A stretch of 64,000 bases of DNA from Pseudoalteromonas sp. S16_S37 (GCF_014694405.1 NZ_JAAUWV010000012.1:25807-89806); one strand, 5' to 3'. Shown: positions 1 through 10,390, counted from the first letter of the stretch. The notes: generated by a model not told the origin, from the letters alone. Numbers and translations are program-made.

Positions 1-230
1 AGCAGATCTTGTTTGATGGTTTCACTTATACATGAAACAGACACAAGCGTGAGTACTGATTTATCAGGGATTGCGCTTGGCCTATATATTGGGCATCCAT
101 CAAAGTCGCTTGCTTCACTGTATAGATCTATAAAAAACGCGACATTTATATTTTTTTGCTTAAGTGCACGGTAAACTTTCTGTCCGTTGCCACCGGCACC
201 ATATATAGCGACCTGTTGATTATCTTTCAT
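1..230 (-). CDS. Partial protein with N-terminal nucleotide-binding (Rossmann-like) fold
   Basis: The gene is cut by the left edge; only about 76 N-terminal codons are present, starting at the ATG whose complement lies at 228-230. The start of the protein reads as a beta strand followed by GAGGNGQK, a glycine-rich dinucleotide-binding turn, then an alpha helix and a second strand ending in an acidic residue. This pattern is seen at the start of PglD-like sugar acyltransferases, of FkbM-type methyltransferases with an extra N-terminal domain, and of sugar oxidoreductases. It is the next gene of the pse-type operon, 36 bp downstream of the Gfo/Idh/MocA gene, so a sugar-modifying role is likely, but the exact function cannot be read from this fragment. 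Confidence 0.6.
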   Translation of the reverse strand, partial: MKDNQQVAIYGAGGNGQKVYRALKQKNINVAFFIDLYSEASDFDGCPIYRPSAIPDKSVLTLVSVSCISETIKQDL

Positions 231-266
231 GTAGCTCTCCCACTTTCTTATATTGTGACGTACTTG

Positions 267-1412
267 TTATTTTGAGATAACTTCCCACTGCTCCGACTCC
301 ACTGAGGCTTTTGCAGCACTAAACAAGTTTAACCCATCACTGGATTGATCGACGCCAAACACATAGCTGCTCTTTTCATCAGAATTAGACAAAAACTGAA
401 GAAGTTCAGTGTGAATGTCACTATAAAGATTTGAAAAGGCCTCGACAAAGCCAGTTGGATGTCCTGGCTTCATACGGTTATACCTGAATTGGTTTGCGTA
501 TTGGCATTGACCAGCTCTGTCTAAAATTTCACGGCGGCCGTCATTGTAGTTCAACTCTAGTTCATCAGGGTTTAACTGTACCCAACAAGCACTACCTTGG
601 TCGCCATAAACTCTTACTTTAAGGCCATTTCTATGACCGATTGCAGTTTTGGACATCCACATACTACCACGAATATTATTTGGGTATTTGAGCAGTAGGT
701 ATGCATCATCGACTAAATTTGGATACTGTGAGTGATTGGTAAACTGCGCAATTGTATGTGTGGGTTCAAGTTCCAATAAATAACTAGAAAGGTGGTGTAA
801 ATGTACCCCGAGATCCAAGCAGATGGTTGGAACTTCACAGTCTTTTAAGCGCCAAGCTTGCGGCATTGCGGGTTTTCCTGCAATGTCAGGCGGACGTCGA
901 AACCCTTCTTGTGGCATTTCCAAATGGATTTTTTGGATAACACCTAATGTTCCTTTTTGTATCAGATGCTTAAGCTCTCTCACCATGGCGTAGCCACTAT
1001 AATTGTAAGTGACGGCAAGGAAGTGCTTGGAACGGTTGTAGCACGACTGAACCCTTTTTATCTCACTTGGTCCAGTTACTAATGCCTTTTCACAAATAAT
1101 GGGGATATCGGCTTGCAGGAGAGCTTCAAGTACTTCGATATGGTGTGGTGTTGGTGTGAGGACGACCATTGCATCTACATGGTTCTTTTCTGCTTTTATT
1201 AAATCTCGCCAACAATCGTATATACGTTCTGAAGATATACTCCATCGTTGTCCAGTGGCCTGATTTTCTTTGTGATCTCTAGAAAATGCGCCTGCTACAA
1301 CTTCAAACTTGTTATCTAGCTGGCTGGCTGCGAAGTGGACATAACCAACCGCAGAGTTATTACCCCCTCCTATAAAAGCGAGTTTTAATCTTGTATTTTC
1401 TTTTTCGAGCAT
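267..1412 (-). CDS. Gfo/Idh/MocA family NAD(P)-dependent oxidoreductase
   Basis: A 381-residue protein with an N-terminal Rossmann domain (glycine-rich GGGNNS at residues 15-20 instead of a strict GxGxxG) and a C-terminal alpha/beta substrate domain. An EKA motif at 106-108 replaces the usual EKP of the family; the lysine that acts in catalysis is kept. Such enzymes oxidise or reduce sugar or inositol hydroxyls with NAD(P). It lies downstream of pseB, pseC and an aldo/keto reductase on the same strand, so it most likely modifies a nucleotide sugar or nonulosonic acid used on flagellin or surface glycans. The substrate is unknown. The family call is firm; the pathway role is inferred from neighbours. 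Confidence 0.85.
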   Translation of the reverse strand: MLEKENTRLKLAFIGGGNNSAVGYVHFAASQLDNKFEVVAGAFSRDHKENQATGQRWSISSERIYDCWRDLIKAEKNHVDAMVVLTPTPHHIEVLEALLQADIPIICEKALVTGPSEIKRVQSCYNRSKHFLAVTYNYSGYAMVRELKHLIQKGTLGVIQKIHLEMPQEGFRRPPDIAGKPAMPQAWRLKDCEVPTICLDLGVHLHHLSSYLLELEPTHTIAQFTNHSQYPNLVDDAYLLLKYPNNIRGSMWMSKTAIGHRNGLKVRVYGDQGSACWVQLNPDELELNYNDGRREILDRAGQCQYANQFRYNRMKPGHPTGFVEAFSNLYSDIHTELLQFLSNSDEKSSYVFGVDQSSDGLNLFSAAKASVESEQWEVISK

Positions 1413-1478
1413 TGTTAGGGCCTTATCTAGGTATACTGGTTGTTATCGGCAGCTTGCTTAAAATGATAAGTAGATTTA

Positions 1479-2360
1479 TTAGTTCCAAAGAGCTGGGTTG
1501 GTCAACTTCGGGTCATCAACAGCCATATTTATTAGTTCCTTTGGGTCTATAGTTGTTGCTTTTTGATATGCTTCAAGTATTTCGATGAGCTCTTGTTCTG
1601 AGTTTACACCTACTAGAATTTGTTTTATTTCAGGCTCTTTTACCACGTAAGCTAAACATAACGTCAGTAAAGAAACATTATGATGTTTGGCTTGTTTATG
1701 AAACATTTCCAGCTGCGCCAACCAAGGATGAAAGTAGGGTGTGAGTTGCTCAATTGGCATAAGTAGCAAGCCTTGTAAAAAACACGAGCGGGAGTGAATC
1801 TCCACGCCATGACTGGCCAATGCTTTCAGAGCTCCTGCCTTTTTAAAGTAGTCATCAAATACGTTAAAAGGCAACTGTACTAAGTTGATGAAATTCGATT
1901 CAAAAAAGAGAGAGATTGGTGTGCCAGAATAAATGGAAACGCCAAGCTTTTCTATCCGACATTTTTGTTGCTGCTTTACTAGGTAGTCGATCAATGGCTT
2001 TACACCTAGCTTAAAAGCGTCAGATGCTTGGTGAAAAAGCAGTGCCTTTAACGATGAGCATTTTAGATCTGAAAAACACTGCTCAACGTAACGAATATAT
2101 AGCTCAACATCGGCTTGAGTAAACATATTTGCTTGCAAAGGTGGCAACTTAGTTACAATACTAAATTGGCTGTGAAGAGGCTGGTATTTTGCTAGTGATT
2201 GATGGCTTTCACCATAACCTAATGCCGTATCTAGCAGTTTAATATTTTCGGTATTTGCTAAGCGTAATATACGCTCAACCTCTGAAAGCGATGGTCGCCC
2301 GCTTTTGTTGCTAATACCGTAGTCCAGTCCGAACTGAACTGTTCCTAGAGCTAATCGCAT
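1479..2360 (-). CDS. Aldo/keto reductase family protein
   Basis: A 293-residue protein of TIM-barrel aldo/keto reductase type. The catalytic tetrad is visible: Asp44 and Tyr49 in DTALGYGES, Lys71 in VTKLPP and His110 in LLFHQAS. These enzymes reduce carbonyls with NADPH. The start overlaps the end of pseC by 10 bp, indicating translational coupling in the glycan operon. Aldo/keto reductases of this kind occur in several bacterial nonulosonic-acid loci, but their exact step is mostly undefined. The family call is strong; the substrate is unknown, probably a keto-sugar nucleotide or nonulosonate derivative. Confidence 0.85.
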   Translation of the reverse strand: MRLALGTVQFGLDYGISNKSGRPSLSEVERILRLANTENIKLLDTALGYGESHQSLAKYQPLHSQFSIVTKLPPLQANMFTQADVELYIRYVEQCFSDLKCSSLKALLFHQASDAFKLGVKPLIDYLVKQQQKCRIEKLGVSIYSGTPISLFFESNFINLVQLPFNVFDDYFKKAGALKALASHGVEIHSRSCFLQGLLLMPIEQLTPYFHPWLAQLEMFHKQAKHHNVSLLTLCLAYVVKEPEIKQILVGVNSEQELIEILEAYQKATTIDPKELINMAVDDPKLTNPALWN

Positions 2361-3508
2361 AATGCTGTTTTGATAGTTTCGATGACAGTTTGCTGTTCAT
2401 TCTGTGTTAGGTCAGGATAGAGTGGAATAGTCATCGCTTGTTGATAGTATTTTTCTGCATTTGGAAAGTCACCAACACGAAATCCAAGCTGTTGATAATA
2501 TGGCTGAAGATGTATAGGTATATAGTGTAAATGACTCGTAATGCCTTGCTGTCTTAGTGTTGATATCAGCTTTGCATGCTGTTGTTTGTTATCAGATAGC
2601 AATCGAACAATAAACAAATGATAGCTAGAGTAACAGTTTGGATTTTGCTGTAAGTGCTCTATTGGGAGAGCTGTTAAAGCTGAAATATAGCTTTGTGCGA
2701 GTTGATTGCGTTTAGTCGTGAATTGGTCGAGTCTCGCAAATTGGCTTATACCAAGCGCGGCATGAAGCTCGGTCATTCGATAGTTATAGCCAAGTTCAAT
2801 TTGCTGATAATACCATGGACCATGACTTGGTTCAGTCATTTCAACGGGGTCATTAGTTATACCATGGCTTCTAAGACGCTTCATTCGTTTGGCTAACAGA
2901 GCATCATTACAAGTGGCCATGCCGCCTTCTGCTGAGGTTATTATTTTCACAGGATGAAAGCTAAAAACCGTAATATCAGAGTATTTACAACAACCAACAG
3001 GGTTATTCTGATATTTTGCTCCAATTGCATGAGATGCATCTTCAATTATTTTAATTTGATATTGTTGTGTAAGCGCAAAAATGCGCTCCATATCACATGA
3101 TTGGCCAGCTAAATGAACGGGAATAATAACTTTCGGAAGCATATTGTTTTGCTTTGCATGCTCAAGTTTAGCTGCTAGTTTTTCAACAGACAAATTACCC
3201 GTTGCTATGTCTATATCAACAAAATCAACTCGCGCGCCGCAGTAGACTGCACAATTGGCTGAGGCCACAAATGAGATTGGTGACGTCCAGACAATGTCAT
3301 CCTTGCCCACATCCAATGCAAGGCAAGCTAGATGTAGCGCAGACGTAGCACTGTTGGTAGCACAGGCATATTTGGCGTTACAATAATTGGCTATGGCTAC
3401 CTCGAATTCAGGCACCTTCGGACCTTGGGTCAACCAATCAGAACGCAATACATCTACAACTGCAGAAATGTCTTGCTCTGAAATATTTTGTTTTCCGTAG
3501 GGGATCAT
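2351..3508 (-). CDS. pseC: PseC-type UDP-4-amino-4,6-dideoxy-N-acetyl-beta-L-altrosamine transaminase
   Basis: A 385-residue PLP-dependent aminotransferase of the DegT/DnrJ/EryC1 class. The PLP-binding lysine is Lys188 in FHPVKIIT, and Asp157 in IIEDASHA would hold the pyridine nitrogen. PseC takes the 4-keto sugar made by PseB and transaminates it at C4 with glutamate, the second step toward pseudaminic acid. The gene sits 15 bp downstream of pseB in the same direction, the usual pseB-pseC pair. Length and N-terminus (MIPYGKQNI) fit PseC; paralogous sugar aminotransferases look alike, and the assignment leans on the pseB neighbour. Confidence 0.9.
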   Translation of the reverse strand: MIPYGKQNISEQDISAVVDVLRSDWLTQGPKVPEFEVAIANYCNAKYACATNSATSALHLACLALDVGKDDIVWTSPISFVASANCAVYCGARVDFVDIDIATGNLSVEKLAAKLEHAKQNNMLPKVIIPVHLAGQSCDMERIFALTQQYQIKIIEDASHAIGAKYQNNPVGCCKYSDITVFSFHPVKIITSAEGGMATCNDALLAKRMKRLRSHGITNDPVEMTEPSHGPWYYQQIELGYNYRMTELHAALGISQFARLDQFTTKRNQLAQSYISALTALPIEHLQQNPNCYSSYHLFIVRLLSDNKQQHAKLISTLRQQGITSHLHYIPIHLQPYYQQLGFRVGDFPNAEKYYQQAMTIPLYPDLTQNEQQTVIETIKTALCD

Positions 3509-3523
3509 AGTCGGTAGTCTTTT

Positions 3524-4531
<1,008 letters not shown>

Positions 4532-4746
4532 CTACCTTGAGGTGCAATTAAATCTTTACAGTTTCTTTTAAAGGAAATTTGCTTGCCTCTGTCAGAACCC
4601 ATAAATCGAATACTAGTCAATACTTTATATCAGTTTTCTAGTTTTTGCAGTATTTATGCTTCGCACAGAGGAATTATTGATGTTTAGGTGACTTTTTGTG
4701 TAGAAAAGAGTATGGTTAAAACTAGTACCACTTGATGGGGGTAGGT

Positions 4747-5529
4747 ATGAAAATCCAACCACAAAGTAGTATTTTTAATAAAATTGAAAATACTACTAAC
4801 AAACTTAACCAACAGTTAGCATCGGGTAAGCGCGTTAATTCAGCCGCAGATGACGCAGCTGCATTGCAAATAATAGATCGCTTAACTTCGCAACAAGATG
4901 GCTACAGTCAGGCGATTCGTAACGCGAATGATGGCATTTCTTATGCTCAGACGGCAGATTCAGCGTTATCAGGTGTCAATGATGCGGTTTCTCGGATTAG
5001 AGAGCTGTCAATTCAATCTGGCAATGGTGCGTTAACAGACTCTGACCGTGCAGCACTTCAAGAGGAAGTGACACAACTGCAAACGCAAATTACAGAAACT
5101 TTCGAAAACTCAACATTTGGTGGCGCGAAGCTTTTCAATGGTGAGGATACGAGTTTTCAGGTTGGGCCAGACGCGCTTACTACGCAAACTTTGACTCAAA
5201 CAGATGGTAGTTTTGCAAATCCAATCTTAAGCGTCGATATCTCGACTGCTGCGGGGGCTCAAGCAGCAATTGATGTGGCGGATACCGTCGCGCAAGATTT
5301 GAATTCGCAACGTACTCAGTTAGGTGCGTTTGAAAATGCCATATCAAGCACAATAAGAAGTGCTGATAATCAAAGAGAAAATATCGCTGCTAGTCAAAGT
5401 CGTATTCAAGATACTGATTATGCAAAGGCGGTTTCAGAGCAAACTGCAAACGATATTCTTTCACAAGCATCCATTGCTCTGCGAGGGCAGGCTAATCAGT
5501 CTGCATCCGCGGTACTTGGATTGTTATAA
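4747..5529 (+). CDS. Short flagellin
   Basis: About 260 residues if started at ATG 4747, which has a run of five G (4737-4741) at suitable spacing; TTG 4732 and ATG 4735 are also in frame but lie on that likely ribosome site. The conserved flagellin ends are clear: NSAADDAAALQI and IRNANDGISYAQTA at the N-terminus and RIQDTDYAKAVSE to SASAVLGLL at the C-terminus, with a very short variable domain. The N-terminal D0 stretch is about eight residues shorter than in enterobacterial FliC (the Asn of NSA is residue 31 rather than 39) and lacks the usual MA-x-INTN start. It probably forms filament subunits, perhaps a minor or specialised one. FlaG, FliD and FliS genes, often next to flagellin, are absent here. 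Confidence 0.9.
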   Translation: MKIQPQSSIFNKIENTTNKLNQQLASGKRVNSAADDAAALQIIDRLTSQQDGYSQAIRNANDGISYAQTADSALSGVNDAVSRIRELSIQSGNGALTDSDRAALQEEVTQLQTQITETFENSTFGGAKLFNGEDTSFQVGPDALTTQTLTQTDGSFANPILSVDISTAAGAQAAIDVADTVAQDLNSQRTQLGAFENAISSTIRSADNQRENIAASQSRIQDTDYAKAVSEQTANDILSQASIALRGQANQSASAVLGLL

Positions 5530-5562
5530 AATTGATACGAAAGTATTGACTTAAGTCATTGC

Positions 5563-5604
5563 TGGTGGCATTTTTTTGGCGAAAGTGTCAAAAACTTGCC
5601 ACCA
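5563..5604 (+). repeat. Inverted repeat between the flagellin gene and flrA
   Basis: TGGTGGCA at 5563-5570 and its exact reverse complement TGCCACCA at 5597-5604 are separated by 26 bases. The first arm overlaps a GG-N10-GC match, so this could be a loose transcript-end hairpin for the flagellin mRNA or an operator in front of flrA. No T-run follows the second arm, which argues against a standard intrinsic terminator. Confidence 0.45.
5566..5581 (+). promoter_or_regulatory. Weak candidate sigma-54 promoter upstream of flrA
   Basis: GG at 5567-5568 and GC at 5579-5580 are separated by exactly ten bases (TGGCA, seven T, GGC). The -24 half fits the consensus TGGCA well; the -12 half is GGC rather than TTGC. 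In vibrios flrA is transcribed by sigma-70, so this site may instead reflect autoregulation or chance. Confidence 0.3.
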
Positions 5605-5675
5605 AGGTATTGCATCCCTTCTCAACTACCTTACAATCATAATATATTCACGCCAAAAGTAGTTGGACTCTTAAG

Positions 5676-7115
5676 ATGATTTTGATCTTAGACAATAATA
5701 ATAATAGAGCGAGTAGTCTTTGTAGTGCTTTGACATTTGTTGGTCAAAGGGCTGAGGTGATAGATGAGTCTGATATAAATGAGCAATACACCTTTTCAAA
5801 AGAATCCATTATCGTTTTAGGCGCATTGTCTGAGCTTGATCATGAGCAGTTCATCAAATCGACACCAGCCTCACCATTTCTATTAATTGGTGAAACTCTA
5901 AAACCATTGTTGAGTTTAGCAAACGTTGTTGGACTTATTTCAGAGCCTTTCAGTCATGATGTGACTATGCAGCTATTGCATGACTGTCAACAGTATCAGC
6001 GTATGTTGCCTGGTAAGGCAAATAAACAAGATAGTAAAACTTTTGACGGTTTGGTGGGAGAAACAGAGGCGGTCAAACAAGTGCGCTTTTTGATCTCTCA
6101 AGTGGCAAGTACTGATGCAAATGTGCTGATCTTAGGCGAATCGGGAACGGGTAAAGAAGTCGTCGCTCGAAATGTGCATCTGCTATCAAAACGTTGCCAA
6201 GGACCATTTGTACCGGTTAACTGCGGGGCTATCCCTGGAGAGCTGCTAGAGAGTGAACTCTTTGGACATGAAAAGGGCGCATTCACTGGTGCTATTTCTG
6301 CTCGTAAAGGGCGCTTTGAATTGGCTCAAGGCGGGACGCTATTTTTGGATGAAATCGGTGACATGCCATTGCAGATGCAAGTGAAGTTATTGCGTGTTTT
6401 ACAAGAGCGTAGCTATGAGAGAGTAGGTGGCACCAAACCTATTCAAGCTGATGTAAGGATCATTGCAGCAACGCACCGCAATTTAGAATCTATGATAGAT
6501 TCAGGTAAGTTTCGAGAAGATTTATTTTATCGCTTAAATGTATTTCCTATCGAGAACCCCTCACTTAATGAGCGTGCCGATGATATTCCTCTTTTGTTAA
6601 AAGAGCTTATGCGTCGTGTCAATGAACAAAGTGGTAGCACGGCTAAATTTACAGAGCGCGCTATAGAAAGTTTAAAAGCACATGACTGGCCTGGTAATAT
6701 TCGAGAATTGGCAAACTTAGTGGAACGTATGGTAATAATGTTTCCCGATAAAGTCGTCGATGTCACAGATTTACCAAACAAGTATCGTTATATTGAAGTG
6801 GATGCTTACGAGCCAGAATATCCGGAAGAATTACTAGAAAAAGACGCTTTCAACGAATTGTTTAGTGGTGGTTTTAGTGACTTTGATGATGAAGAAGAAA
6901 ACGCTATGACATCGAGTATGAATGGTGCGCCACATGGCTTGTTACCTGATGAGGGTATTGAGCTCAAAGAGTATTTGGCCGATTTAGAGGTTAGCTTGAT
7001 AACGCAAGCTTTAGAGCGTTATGACTATGTTGTGGCACGTGCAGCCGAAGTACTTGGCGTAAGACGTACCACGCTTGTTGAGAAGATGAAAAAGTACAAC
7101 CTTAATCGCGATTAG
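5676..7115 (+). CDS. flrA: Sigma-54-dependent flagellar master regulator FlrA
   Basis: A 479-residue FleQ/FlrA-type activator. Residues 1-110 form a receiver-like FleQ domain without the usual phospho-acceptor pocket; the AAA+ domain has Walker A GESGTGKE at 154-161 and the sigma-54 contact loop GAFTGA at 201-206; a Fis-type helix-turn-helix lies near 440-475. It opens sigma-54 promoters of early flagellar genes, first of all flrBC. It follows the flagellin gene and its 3' end overlaps the convergent tag gene by 14 bp. In FleQ, cyclic-di-GMP binding controls activity; whether this protein responds likewise is inference. Confidence 0.95.
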   Translation: MILILDNNNNRASSLCSALTFVGQRAEVIDESDINEQYTFSKESIIVLGALSELDHEQFIKSTPASPFLLIGETLKPLLSLANVVGLISEPFSHDVTMQLLHDCQQYQRMLPGKANKQDSKTFDGLVGETEAVKQVRFLISQVASTDANVLILGESGTGKEVVARNVHLLSKRCQGPFVPVNCGAIPGELLESELFGHEKGAFTGAISARKGRFELAQGGTLFLDEIGDMPLQMQVKLLRVLQERSYERVGGTKPIQADVRIIAATHRNLESMIDSGKFREDLFYRLNVFPIENPSLNERADDIPLLLKELMRRVNEQSGSTAKFTERAIESLKAHDWPGNIRELANLVERMVIMFPDKVVDVTDLPNKYRYIEVDAYEPEYPEELLEKDAFNELFSGGFSDFDDEEENAMTSSMNGAPHGLLPDEGIELKEYLADLEVSLITQALERYDYVVARAAEVLGVRRTTLVEKMKKYNLNRD

Positions 7116-7716
7116 TGAGCATTGACGCAATATCTAGGCCCGCGTATTGCTCTATGATTTGAGACTTTCTAAAACACTGATTATCATGGTCATTTACCAT
7201 TCCACATGCTTGCATATGAGCGTACACCGTGGTCGGGCCCAAAAATTTAAATCCTTTTTTCTTTAAATCTTTAGCGAACGCGACACTTATTTCACTTTGA
7301 GAAGGGTAATCAGCTTTGCTGTTTATTTGATTGACGATAGGGGAGTAATTTACAAACTGCCATTGATAATTAGCAAAACTACCATAGGTATTTTGTATTT
7401 CAATAAATGCGATTGCGTTATTGATAGTAGCCCAGATCTTTTTTTCATTGCGCACAATTGTCGGATCGCTCATTAAACGCTTAACATCTTGCTCTCCCAT
7501 GGCAGCAACTTTTTGCACATCAAATTGGGCAAATGCCGCTTTATATCCTTCTCGTTTTTTTAAAATAGTGTACCAACTAAGGCCTGCTTGTGCTGACTCG
7601 AGCGTTATAAACTCGAACAAAGTTTGGTCGTCTATAACGGGTATACCCCATTCCTTGTCGTGATATTGGACGTAGTCGTCTTTAGTTTGGTCAAGCCATA
7701 AGCAGCGTGTACACAT
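7102..7716 (-). CDS. tag: DNA-3-methyladenine glycosylase I
   Basis: A 204-residue protein of the Tag family, close to the usual length. It shows the N-terminal YHDKEWGIP motif, the [15 protein letters not shown] block around the base-binding pocket, and the C-terminal [18 protein letters not shown] stretch with the conserved histidines and cysteine of the zinc site. It removes 3-methyladenine from alkylated DNA to start base-excision repair. The gene sits in antisense between flrA and flrB: its 3' end overlaps flrA, and its start is divergent from flrB. It has no known link to motility, so it looks like an insertion into the regulatory block. Confidence 0.95.
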   Translation of the reverse strand: MCTRCLWLDQTKDDYVQYHDKEWGIPVIDDQTLFEFITLESAQAGLSWYTILKKREGYKAAFAQFDVQKVAAMGEQDVKRLMSDPTIVRNEKKIWATINNAIAFIEIQNTYGSFANYQWQFVNYSPIVNQINSKADYPSQSEISVAFAKDLKKKGFKFLGPTTVYAHMQACGMVNDHDNQCFRKSQIIEQYAGLDIASMLTNRD

Positions 7717-7838
7717 CGAGAATATCCTTTTTTAATATAATCTCATTGATTTTACATTAAACTGTATAAAAATACAGTGTCAAAATTGTGTCAGCTGTAA
7801 ATTGGATTCAAAGTGTTGATATTAAAGTATTTTAATTT

Positions 7839-7854
7839 TGGCCCAAATCCTGCA
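7839..7854 (+). promoter_or_regulatory. Sigma-54 promoter for flrBC
   Basis: TGGCCC-N6-TGCA with GG at 7840-7841 and GC at 7852-7853, spacing exactly ten bases. Transcription would begin near 7865, upstream of the flrB ATG at 7891. In Vibrio, flrBC is a sigma-54 and FlrA target, which agrees with this site. Confidence 0.75.
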
Positions 7855-7890
7855 TTTATCACTGTAGAGTTTTATTTAGAGAGCTATGTT

Positions 7891-8994
7891 ATGGCATTAG
7901 CACATGTTTTGAATCCACAATTCGTGCCATCGGCACCATTTAGTCCAGGCCTTCTGCAAGAAGCATATGTAGGTGAACTGAGTGAGCTGAGACAGCAAGC
8001 AAGTTGGTTAAGCCATCTTGTACATACGATGCCTGCAGGGGTAATTGTGCTTGATGGGCAAGGCATGATTGCAAAAGCAAATCAAATAGCCATTGATATG
8101 CTTGGGGAGCCACTTGAAGGTGAGAAATGGTTTAATATCATCCAGCGCTCCTTCAATCCTCAACAAGATGATGGTCATGAGATCTCTCTTAAAGACGGTC
8201 GCTTAATCAAGCTTGATATTACAGCGCTCGCGCCAGAGCCAGGACAATTGATCTTAATGACAGACTTGACTGAAACGCGTCGTTTACAATCTCGCGTCGC
8301 ACATATGCAGCGCTTAAGCGCGCTTGGAAAAATGGTGGCATCACTGGCGCACCAAGTACGTACGCCTCTATCCGCGGCGATGCTTTATGCCGCCAATTTG
8401 GGCTGCTCTGGATTACCTAAAGCATCTCACTTGCGATTTCATGAAAAGCTGATGTCGAGACTTAAAGATCTCGAATCACAAGTGAATGACATGCTGCTAT
8501 TTGCAAAAAGTGGTGAGCAACAGGTTGTTGAAACGGTTTCAATGCAGCAATTACTGAATGAAGTGAAGGCTGGCTCAGATGCCTTGGTTGCGATGAACGA
8601 CAGCTTTTTAGAAGTGCTGTTGCCGGAGCCAGACATTGCGGTAATAGGTAACAAAACAGCGCTTGCAAGTGCGATACAAAACCTAATTCACAATAGTATC
8701 CAAGTTATTGGTGCTGGCGCTGAAATTACGGTAACTGCAGTGCGCGAACACGACAAAGTACGTATTTCAGTATGTGATAATGGGCCTGGCGTAGACCCGC
8801 AAATGATAGACAAAATATTTGAGCCATTTTTTACGACAAAGAGCCAAGGCACAGGCCTTGGGCTTGCTGTTGTTAGTTCTGTGGCGAATTCTCACAAAGG
8901 TCAAGCTCAAGTGAAGAATCTGCCAAGTGGCGGCGCATGTTTTAGCTTACTTTTACCAATTTCATTCAATACCGAACAATTGGAGGTTGTATGA
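7891..8994 (+). CDS. flrB: Flagellar sensor histidine kinase FlrB
   Basis: About 367 residues from ATG 7891. The frame is open from 7813, but that part lies over and upstream of the sigma-54 promoter, so the downstream ATG is preferred; GAGAGC precedes it. A PAS-like domain covers roughly residues 40-130, then the His box LAHQVRTPLSAA and the ATPase boxes NLIHNSIQ, DNGPGV and GTGLGLAVV. No membrane segment is seen, so it is a cytoplasmic kinase. It passes phosphate to FlrC to switch on the middle flagellar genes. Its stop overlaps the flrC start by four bases. Confidence 0.93.
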   Translation: MALAHVLNPQFVPSAPFSPGLLQEAYVGELSELRQQASWLSHLVHTMPAGVIVLDGQGMIAKANQIAIDMLGEPLEGEKWFNIIQRSFNPQQDDGHEISLKDGRLIKLDITALAPEPGQLILMTDLTETRRLQSRVAHMQRLSALGKMVASLAHQVRTPLSAAMLYAANLGCSGLPKASHLRFHEKLMSRLKDLESQVNDMLLFAKSGEQQVVETVSMQQLLNEVKAGSDALVAMNDSFLEVLLPEPDIAVIGNKTALASAIQNLIHNSIQVIGAGAEITVTAVREHDKVRISVCDNGPGVDPQMIDKIFEPFFTTKSQGTGLGLAVVSSVANSHKGQAQVKNLPSGGACFSLLLPISFNTEQLEVV

Positions 8995-10376
8995 GTCATT
9001 CTATTTTAGTGGTGGAAGATGATGCAGGGCTAAGAGAAGCTCTGATTGACACCTTACAGTTATCAGGGTTTGATTGTGTTGAGGCATCAAGCGCAGAACA
9101 GGCAGTGGTTTTGTTAAAACAACAGAGTTTTTCTTTGGTTGTAAGTGATGTACAAATGGGTGCCATGAGTGGTATTGATTTGCTCAAAACTATCAAACTG
9201 AATTATCCGGATCTACCTGTATTAATGATGACGGCTTATGCAACGATAGATGATGCTGTTGAGGCAATGCGACTCGGTGCGATTGATTATATGGCTAAAC
9301 CTTTCGCGCCAGAAGTGTTGCTGAACATGGTTAGTCGCTATATGCCGCCAAAAGATAAAGAGACGGAGGGTCCGGTTGTTAAGGATCCTAAAAGCTTAAA
9401 GCTACTTGAACTTGCCGCTAAGGTGGCTAAATCTGATGCTAGTGTGATGGTGCTCGGTCCAAGTGGCTCAGGTAAAGAAGTACTTGCAAGATATATCCAC
9501 GATAAATCAGATCGCTCCGAGGAAGTATTTGTTGCAATAAATTGCGCTGCTATCCCAGAAAATATGCTTGAAGCTACCTTATTCGGTTACGAAAAAGGTG
9601 CATTTACTGGGGCGATACAAGCCTGCCCAGGTAAGTTTGAACAAGCCCAAAAAGGTACTATTTTACTCGATGAAATAACCGAGATGGACTTAGGATTGCA
9701 AGCTAAGTTACTGAGGGTTCTGCAGGAGCGTGAAGTTGAAAGACTTGGTGGTCGCAAAACGATTGAGCTTGATGTACGAGTACTCGCTACGAGCAACCGC
9801 GATCTTAAAGAAGCAGTTGCTGCCGGTAAATTCAGAGAAGATTTGTATTATCGACTCAATGTATTTCCTTTGACATGGTTGCCACTGTGCGAGCGTCCTG
9901 GAGATATTGAGGTACTCGCTGAACACTTGATTTCAAGGCATTGTGTGAAAGCTGGCAAGCCAGTTCCAACACTTACAAGTGAAGCTAAGCAGAAGCTGCT
10001 CTCTCATCAATGGCCTGGCAACGTTCGAGAATTGGATAATGTTGTACAAAGAGCGCTTATCCTTCAACAAGGTGGGCAGGTTTCTGCAGACGATATTTTC
10101 ATAGAAAGTTATCAGCCAACGCAGTCAAAAACTGACGCAAGTACGCAGCACCATGTTGAAGTTGAACTGACCACTTTGTGTGATGTATCAGACAGTGGAG
10201 AAAATCAGAGTTACAAAGCTGAGCTGCAAGATAAGGAACACCAAATGATTTTGGATACCCTATCTCGATATCAAGGAAAGCGTAAAGAAGTTGCAGAGGT
10301 GTTAGGGATGAGTCCAAGAACCTTGCGATATAAATTGGCGAAAATGCGTGATATGGGGATCCCGCTACCTGCTTAA
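8991..10376 (+). CDS. flrC: Sigma-54 response regulator FlrC
   Basis: A 461-residue NtrC-type regulator. The receiver domain carries Asp53 (in VVSDVQMG) as phosphate acceptor and Lys103 in AKPF; the AAA+ domain has GPSGSGKE at 155-162 and the sigma-54 loop GAFTGA at 202-207; a Fis-type DNA-binding helix-turn-helix ends the protein. Once phosphorylated by FlrB it drives the sigma-54 promoters of the basal-body and hook genes, likely including the sites before fliE, fliK and flhA. It is translationally coupled to flrB and followed by a hairpin and the fliE promoter. Confidence 0.95.
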   Translation: MSHSILVVEDDAGLREALIDTLQLSGFDCVEASSAEQAVVLLKQQSFSLVVSDVQMGAMSGIDLLKTIKLNYPDLPVLMMTAYATIDDAVEAMRLGAIDYMAKPFAPEVLLNMVSRYMPPKDKETEGPVVKDPKSLKLLELAAKVAKSDASVMVLGPSGSGKEVLARYIHDKSDRSEEVFVAINCAAIPENMLEATLFGYEKGAFTGAIQACPGKFEQAQKGTILLDEITEMDLGLQAKLLRVLQEREVERLGGRKTIELDVRVLATSNRDLKEAVAAGKFREDLYYRLNVFPLTWLPLCERPGDIEVLAEHLISRHCVKAGKPVPTLTSEAKQKLLSHQWPGNVRELDNVVQRALILQQGGQVSADDIFIESYQPTQSKTDASTQHHVEVELTTLCDVSDSGENQSYKAELQDKEHQMILDTLSRYQGKRKEVAEVLGMSPRTLRYKLAKMRDMGIPLPA

Positions 10377-10390
10377 CCTTCCAAAACAAA

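Noticed and set aside
4573..4586. GG-N10-GC match upstream of the flagellin gene as a sigma-54 promoter
   Set aside because: The -24 half is AGGAA, far from TGGCA, and it would give a leader of about 150 bases. No convincing sigma-28 site (TAAAGTTT-N11-GCCGATAA) was found in this gap either, so no promoter is called.
7813..7890. Upstream extension of flrB to 7813
   Set aside because: It would place the start before the sigma-54 promoter of the same gene; the ATG at 7891 has a ribosome site.
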